Below, piece after piece: positions 5,884 to 9,599 of a stretch of DNA of 9,599 bases. This DNA is from an uncultured Frankineae bacterium. GTDB lineage: Bacteria; Actinomycetota; Actinomycetes; Mycobacteriales; SCTD01. Each line of letters starts with the position of its first letter. Within the stretch, counting starts at the first letter, position 1. Where the stretch lies: positions 1-9,599 of the forward strand of contig CADCUE010000173.1 of NCBI GenBank assembly GCA_902805805.1, written 5' to 3'. The notes beneath the pieces were generated by a model. That model was given only the letters and a program-made list of their open reading frames with translations, ran no database searches and was not told the origin of the DNA. A program made the position numbers and the translations under genes.

Positions 5884-8800
5884 CCGCGCTGCACCCGCCG
5901 CCCGCCGTGCGGCCGATGCCGCTCGACGTCCTGGTCGAGGTGCTCGAGCGGCCGATCAGCGACGAGCAGGCCGCGGTGGTGACGGCGCCGCTCGAGGCCG
6001 GGGTCGTCGTGGCCGGCGCCGGCAGCGGCAAGACGGCCACCATGGTCGCCCGCGTGGTGTGGCTGGTGGGCTCGGGGCTGGTCACGCCGGACCAGGTGCT
6101 GGGCCTGACGTTCACCACCAAGGCCGCCGACGAGCTCGCGGTCCGGGTGCGCCACGGCCTGCGACGACTGCGCGCCGCGGGTCTGCAGCCGGACACCCCG
6201 TCGACCGGACGCTCGGACGTTCCCCTGCCCCCCGACGTCACCTCCCTCGAGCCGACCGTCTCGACCTACCACGCCTACGCCGCGCGGCTGGTCCGCGACC
6301 ACGCGCTGCGCCTGGGCCGCGAGCCGGGGGCGCGCCTGGTCACACCGGCCACGAGCTGGCAGCTCGCGGCCCGTGCCGTCGGGTCGTACGACGGGCCGAT
6401 GGAGGCGGTGACGTGGGCGGAGTCGACCGTCGTGCAGGCCGTCCTCGCCCTGGCCGGCGACCTGTCCGAGCACCTCGTCGGCGGGCAGGAGGTGCTCGAC
6501 GTCGGCGCCTGGCTGCAGAAGACGGCCGCCGCCACGCGCAAGCTGCAGGGTCCGGCCAAGAAGGTGCTGGCCCTGCAGGAGGCCCGCGAGCAGCTGCTGC
6601 CCGTCGTCGAGCGCTACGCGGCCCTCAAGCGGGAGCGCGAGCTGCTCGACTTCGGCGACGTCGTGGCGCTGGCGGCGGAGCTCGCCCGCACCTGCCCGCA
6701 GGTGCGCGAGGTCGAGCGGGCCACCAGCCGGGTGGTCCTGCTCGACGAGTACCAGGACACCGGAGCGGCCCAGGAGGTGCTGCTGTCGAGCCTGTTCGGC
6801 GACGGTCACCCGGTGACCGCTGTGGGCGATCCGTGCCAGAGCATCTACGGCTGGCGGGGCGCCAGCGCAGGCACCCTGCGGCGCTTCCCGTCCGCCTACG
6901 CCGCGGCGCGCAGCACGCCACGGACGCTCAGCACCACCTACCGGAGCGGCGGTCGGCTGCTCCGCCTGGCCAACCTCGTCTCGGACGAGCTGCGCACCGA
7001 GGGCGTCCGCGTGCCGCGCCTGGCCCCGGCGCCCGGCCGGGAGGACGACGGACAGGTCCGCTGCGCCCTGCTCGCCGACGTCGACACCGAGGCCCGCTGG
7101 GTGGCCGACCAGGTCGTGGCGGGTCTGGCGGCTCTGCCGGCCGAGGAGGGCCGCTACTGGGCTCGTGCCGCCGTGCTGTGCCGCAAGCGGTCGATGTTCC
7201 CGCGTCTGCGCGCCGCGTTCGACGAGCTCGACGTGCCGGTGGAGGTGGTCGGGCTCGGCGGGCTGCTCGCTGTGCCCGAGGTGGCCGACCTGCGGGCGAC
7301 GCTGCAGGTGCTCGACGACCCCACCGCCGACGCGGCCGTCCTGCGGCTGCTCACCGGACCGCGGTGGCGACTCGGTCCGCGCGACCTGGCCGCGCTCGGG
7401 CGCCGGGCGCGACAGCTCGTCCGGGGCGGCACGGCGGCGCCCGACGATCCCGTCGAGGCGGTGGTCCTGGGTGTGGACGAGTCGCAGGTCGGCTCGCTGG
7501 TGGACGCGCTCGACGACCTGCCGCCCTCCGGCGACCGCGATCCGCTCTCGTCCGAGGGTCGTCGTCGGCTCGAGACCCTGCGCGACGAGCTGCGGGCCCT
7601 GCGACGCCGGATCGACCAGCCGCTGCCCGATCTCGTCGCCGACGTCGAGCGCACGCTCGGGCTCGACGTCGAGGTGTCGGCGCGACCCGGCACCACCGAC
7701 CCGGCGTCCGCCCGCGCCGACCTCGACGCCTTCGCCGACGCAGCCGCGCAGTTCGCCGGCGACACCGCGCAGGACGGCGCCGGCGAGGCGGTGCTGTCCG
7801 CCTTCCTCGCCCACCTGTCCGCGGCCGAGGACGAGGAGCACGGCCTCGACACCGGCGCCGTCAGCGGCGCCGACACGGTCAAGCTCATGACGGTGCACGC
7901 CGCCAAGGGGCTCGAGTGGCCGGTCGTGGCCGTCCCGGGGCTGTCCCGCAGCACCGGCACCGGCGCCGCCGTCTTCCCCGCCAAGCCGGTGGCGAGCACG
8001 TCGTGGACCGCCAACTTCCGCCTGCTGCCCTTCCCGCTGCGCGGCGACCGCACCGAGCTGCCCGCGCTGTCCGGCCTCGAGCCGGAGGACCTCAAGGCCC
8101 ACACGGAGGCCAACGCCGCGCGCGACGCCCGCGAGGAGCGCCGCCTCGCCTACGTCGCCGTCACCCGCGCGGAGCAGCTGCTGCTGTGCTCCGGCTACCA
8201 CTGGGGCGAGGGCGCGGGCGTCGTCGGCCCCTCCGTGTTCCTGCACGAGGCACGGCAGGCCTGCGAGGACGGCGCCGGCGAGGTCGACGTGTGGGAGGAC
8301 GAGCCGCTGGAGGACAACCCGGTGGTCGGCTCCGGGCGCACCGCCGCCTGGCCGTCGCCGGCCCCCCCGGCCGGACCGGCGGTGCAGGCCGCGGCACGCC
8401 GGGTGCGCGAGATCATGGCTGAGCTGGCGAGTGGTCCGCTCGGGGGGAACGGGACGGCCGGGGCCGCGACGCTCTCCACCGCGACGCTCTCCACCGCGGC
8501 AATCGACCGCGCGACCCTCGACGCCGCCGCTCTCGACGCCGCCGCTTTCGACGCCGCGGCTCTCGACGCCGCGGCTCTCGACGCCGCGGCTCTCGATGCC
8601 GCGGCTCTCGATGCCGCCGCTCTCGACCCGGCCGCGAGGGAGGTCGTCGACCGCTGGGACGACGACCTCCGCCGGCTGGCCGAGGAGGCGGCGCGACGCC
8701 GGTCCCGGCGCACGACCGCGCTCCTGCCCCCGGTGCTGTCGGTGACCGGACTGGTCGAGCTGCAGCGCGATCGGGCGGCGCTGGCCCGCTCGCTGCTGCG

Positions 8801-9329
8801 TCCGCTGCCGCGGCCACCCTCGCCGGTCACCCGCCGAGGCACCGCGTTCCACGCCTGGCTCGAGTCGACGGTGTTCGGGCAGCCGCAGCTGCTCGATCCC
8901 GACGACCTGCCGGGCGCGGCCGACCAGGGCGCCGCCGTCGACGACGACCTGCAGCTGCTGCAGGACGCCTTCCGGTCCAGCAGCTGGTGGGGACGGCAGC
9001 CGCAGGAGATCGAGGTGCCGTTCGAGATGGAGGTCGAGGGACTGCTCGTCCGGGGGCGCATCGACGCCGTCTTCGCCGACGACGACGGGGGCTGGGACGT
9101 CGTCGACTGGAAGACCGGTCGGCAGCCCTCGGGCGAGGGCGCCCGGGCGGCGGCCGTGCAGCTCGCTGCCTACCGGCTCGCCTGGCACCAGCTCACCGGG
9201 GCGCCGCTCGAGCGGGTACGCGCTGCCTTCTTCTACGTGCGCACCGGTGCCACGGTCCGGCCCGCCGACCTGCTCGACACCACCGGCCTGCGGGCCCTCG
9301 TGGCGGGGGTTCCGACGCTCGACCCCTGA
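5880..9329 (+). CDS. adnB: AdnB-like helicase-nuclease subunit with an internal pentapeptide-repeat insert
   Basis: 1149 aa. The motor motifs are intact: ISDEQAAVV, Walker A AGAGSGKT (45-52), LTFTTKAADEL, STYHAYAARL, LDEYQDT (288-294), VGDPCQSIYGWRG, TTYRS (352-356), TVHAAKGLEW (671-680) and EERRLAYVAVTR (752-763). The nuclease module has RGTAFHAWLE (H991), GRIDAVF (D1062), VVDWKTG (D1076, K1078) and AAVQLAAYRLAW (Q1094, Y1098), so the metal-binding and catalytic residues are present. No iron-staple cysteines flank it, unlike AdnA. The start is the ATG at 5880, overlapping the adnA TGA. The frame stays open for 520 codons upstream, but that stretch is an arginine-rich shadow of adnA. Residues 863-917 are a low-complexity pentapeptide tract between motor and nuclease; without these 55 residues the protein would be 1094 aa, near the roughly 1100 aa I recall for mycobacterial AdnB. 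In the mycobacterial complex AdnB is reported as the main motor subunit. Confidence 0.92.
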   Translation: MTALHPPPAVRPMPLDVLVEVLERPISDEQAAVVTAPLEAGVVVAGAGSGKTATMVARVVWLVGSGLVTPDQVLGLTFTTKAADELAVRVRHGLRRLRAAGLQPDTPSTGRSDVPLPPDVTSLEPTVSTYHAYAARLVRDHALRLGREPGARLVTPATSWQLAARAVGSYDGPMEAVTWAESTVVQAVLALAGDLSEHLVGGQEVLDVGAWLQKTAAATRKLQGPAKKVLALQEAREQLLPVVERYAALKRERELLDFGDVVALAAELARTCPQVREVERATSRVVLLDEYQDTGAAQEVLLSSLFGDGHPVTAVGDPCQSIYGWRGASAGTLRRFPSAYAAARSTPRTLSTTYRSGGRLLRLANLVSDELRTEGVRVPRLAPAPGREDDGQVRCALLADVDTEARWVADQVVAGLAALPAEEGRYWARAAVLCRKRSMFPRLRAAFDELDVPVEVVGLGGLLAVPEVADLRATLQVLDDPTADAAVLRLLTGPRWRLGPRDLAALGRRARQLVRGGTAAPDDPVEAVVLGVDESQVGSLVDALDDLPPSGDRDPLSSEGRRRLETLRDELRALRRRIDQPLPDLVADVERTLGLDVEVSARPGTTDPASARADLDAFADAAAQFAGDTAQDGAGEAVLSAFLAHLSAAEDEEHGLDTGAVSGADTVKLMTVHAAKGLEWPVVAVPGLSRSTGTGAAVFPAKPVASTSWTANFRLLPFPLRGDRTELPALSGLEPEDLKAHTEANAARDAREERRLAYVAVTRAEQLLLCSGYHWGEGAGVVGPSVFLHEARQACEDGAGEVDVWEDEPLEDNPVVGSGRTAAWPSPAPPAGPAVQAAARRVREIMAELASGPLGGNGTAGAATLSTATLSTAAIDRATLDAAALDAAAFDAAALDAAALDAAALDAAALDAAALDPAAREVVDRWDDDLRRLAEEAARRRSRRTTALLPPVLSVTGLVELQRDRAALARSLLRPLPRPPSPVTRRGTAFHAWLESTVFGQPQLLDPDDLPGAADQGAAVDDDLQLLQDAFRSSSWWGRQPQEIEVPFEMEVEGLLVRGRIDAVFADDDGGWDVVDWKTGRQPSGEGARAAAVQLAAYRLAWHQLTGAPLERVRAAFFYVRTGATVRPADLLDTTGLRALVAGVPTLDP
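8466..8630 (+). repeat. 15-bp tandem repeat encoding 11 pentapeptides inside adnB
   Basis: Eleven consecutive 15-bp units encode ATLST, ATLST, AAIDR, ATLDA, AALDA, AAFDA, four AALDA and AALDP (residues 863-917). The seven units from 8520 to 8624 are nearly identical at DNA level, built on GACGCCGCGGCTCTC with only a few single-base differences: GAT for GAC in two units, GCC for GCG in three, and one TTC for CTC. This homogeneity points to recent slippage or unequal recombination, and the earlier units look like diverged ancestors. The 15-bp unit preserves the frame whatever the copy number. Ala at i-2 and Leu/Phe/Ile at the centre recall A(D/N)LXX pentapeptide repeats, but the i-1 residue is Ala or Thr rather than Asp or Asn. 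Confidence 0.93.
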
Positions 9330-9345
9330 CGCCGCCCCGACGGCG
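9330..9345 (+). terminator. Small hairpin directly after the adnB stop
   Basis: CGCCG (9330-9334) and CGGCG (9341-9345) can pair around CCCCGA immediately after the TGA of adnB. There is no T-run, so this is only a weak terminator candidate. The much longer palindromes from 9378 onward could do the same job. Confidence 0.22.
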
Positions 9346-9377
9346 CTCGAGCATCCCCGGCTGGCCGAGCCTGTGGG

Positions 9378-9433
9378 CTTCCCCGGCGGTGCGGTACGCC
9401 GGAGCCGCCGGCAGTACCGGCTCGCAGGGGAAG
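9378..9433. repeat. Palindrome of array unit 1
   Basis: CTTCCCC (9378-9384) pairs with GGGGAAG (9427-9433). Further in, CGGTAC (9392-9397) pairs with GTACCG (9414-9419), and GCCGG (9398-9402) pairs with CCGGC (9408-9412), with A9413 bulged and a 5-base loop at 9403-9407. The result is a 56-base imperfect hairpin with paired outer and inner stems. Confidence 0.8.
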
Positions 9434-9471
9434 TGCGGCTGGGCGGGGGCCGGCGGGCCGAGCCTGTGCGG

Positions 9472-9528
9472 CTTCCCCTGCGTTGCGGTACGCCGCGTCC
9501 GCCGGCGCGTACGGGCGCGCAGGGGAAG
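9472..9528. repeat. Palindrome of array unit 2
   Basis: The outer arms are perfect over 11 bp: CTTCCCCTGCG (9472-9482) and CGCAGGGGAAG (9518-9528). Inside, GTACGC (9488-9493) pairs with GCGTAC (9507-9512). The inner stem differs in sequence and bulge position from unit 1, while the outer stem is stronger than in unit 1. A 7-bp direct repeat, GTGCGGC (9466-9472 and 9528-9534), flanks and touches both arms. Confidence 0.8.
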
Positions 9529-9565
9529 TGCGGCCAGGGAGCGCCCGGCGGGTCAGCCGTCGGGG

Positions 9566-9599
9566 CTTCCCCTGCGGTGCGGTACGCCACGGCGGCGGG
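9566..9599. repeat. Palindrome of array unit 3, truncated by the window edge
   Basis: CTTCCCCTGCG (9566-9576), identical to the unit 2 left arm, is followed by GTGCGGTACGCC (9577-9588). The sequence then ends before the expected right arm GGGGAAG, which would fall about 20-25 bases beyond the window. Confidence 0.75.

Larger units (their letters stand above)
9363..9599. repeat. Tandem array of 94-bp repeats with internal palindromes
   Basis: The left arm CTTCCCC recurs at 9378, 9472 and 9566, exactly 94 bp apart each time, and the core GCGGTACGCC recurs at 9391, 9485 and 9579 with the same period. The first two units also share GCCGAGCCTGTG upstream (9364, 9457) and GCAGGGGAAGTGCGG downstream (9424, 9519). 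Units are about 93-95 bp: 9363-9455, 9456-9549, and a third from about 9550 that is cut by the window edge. The period is not a multiple of three, and no convincing gene is seen here, so the array looks non-coding. It begins about 33 bp after the adnB stop. It resembles intergenic minisatellite or clustered palindromic elements in general architecture, but I do not recognise the sequence. Confidence 0.88.

Noticed and set aside
5595..9590. Very long open frame on the minus strand opposite adnB, starting in the palindromic array
   Set aside because: Same reasons: low-complexity composition, no motifs, and it runs opposite two convincing genes.
9363..9599. CRISPR array
   Set aside because: The whole 94-bp unit is repeated, including the region between arms, the copies are imperfect, and there are no unique spacers of even length or cas genes.

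Overview
The window reads as chromosomal DNA of a high-GC actinobacterium. The base composition is strongly GC-rich, the genes are tightly packed with 4-bp stop/start overlaps, GTG starts are used, and the window carries an adnA-adnB pair, a motor-nuclease best known from mycobacteria and other actinobacteria. I cannot place the genus. The genes form two divergent transcription units separated by about 68 bp (2209-2276).

Left unit (minus strand, read 2208 down to 1): a GHKL-type ATP-binding protein of the anti-sigma-factor/RsbW kind (1726-2208), then a two-domain KaiC-family ATPase (146-1729) translationally coupled to it by a GTGA overlap, then the first 36 codons of a probable class I SAM-dependent methyltransferase (1-109), cut by the window edge. 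No kaiA or kaiB is present. The KaiC-like protein lacks one of the two adjacent phosphosites of cyanobacterial KaiC and also lacks the C-terminal KaiA-docking tail, so it is more likely a signalling ATPase than a clock. It may work with the GHKL partner.

Right unit (plus strand, 2277 to 9329): a DNA-repair unit. It starts with an alkyltransferase-like (ATL) protein in which the MGMT active-site Cys is replaced by Trp (PWQRV). Then come AdnA (1062 aa) and AdnB (1149 aa), coupled by an ATGA overlap. Both subunits keep all UvrD-type motor motifs and a RecB-type nuclease site. Only AdnA carries the four cysteines of the Fe-S 'iron staple'. The unit links recognition of alkylated guanine (ATL) with double-strand-break resection (AdnAB).

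Two structures are not explained by these families. AdnB contains an 11-unit, 15-bp tandem repeat (8466-8630) encoding an in-frame pentapeptide tract (consensus A-A-L-D-A) in the linker between motor and nuclease. Directly after adnB (from about 9363 to the window edge) lies a tandem array with a 94-bp period. Each unit contains a 56-57 bp imperfect palindrome with CTTCCCC/GGGGAAG arms and an invariant GCGGTACGCC core. Two units are complete, and a third runs off the end of the window.
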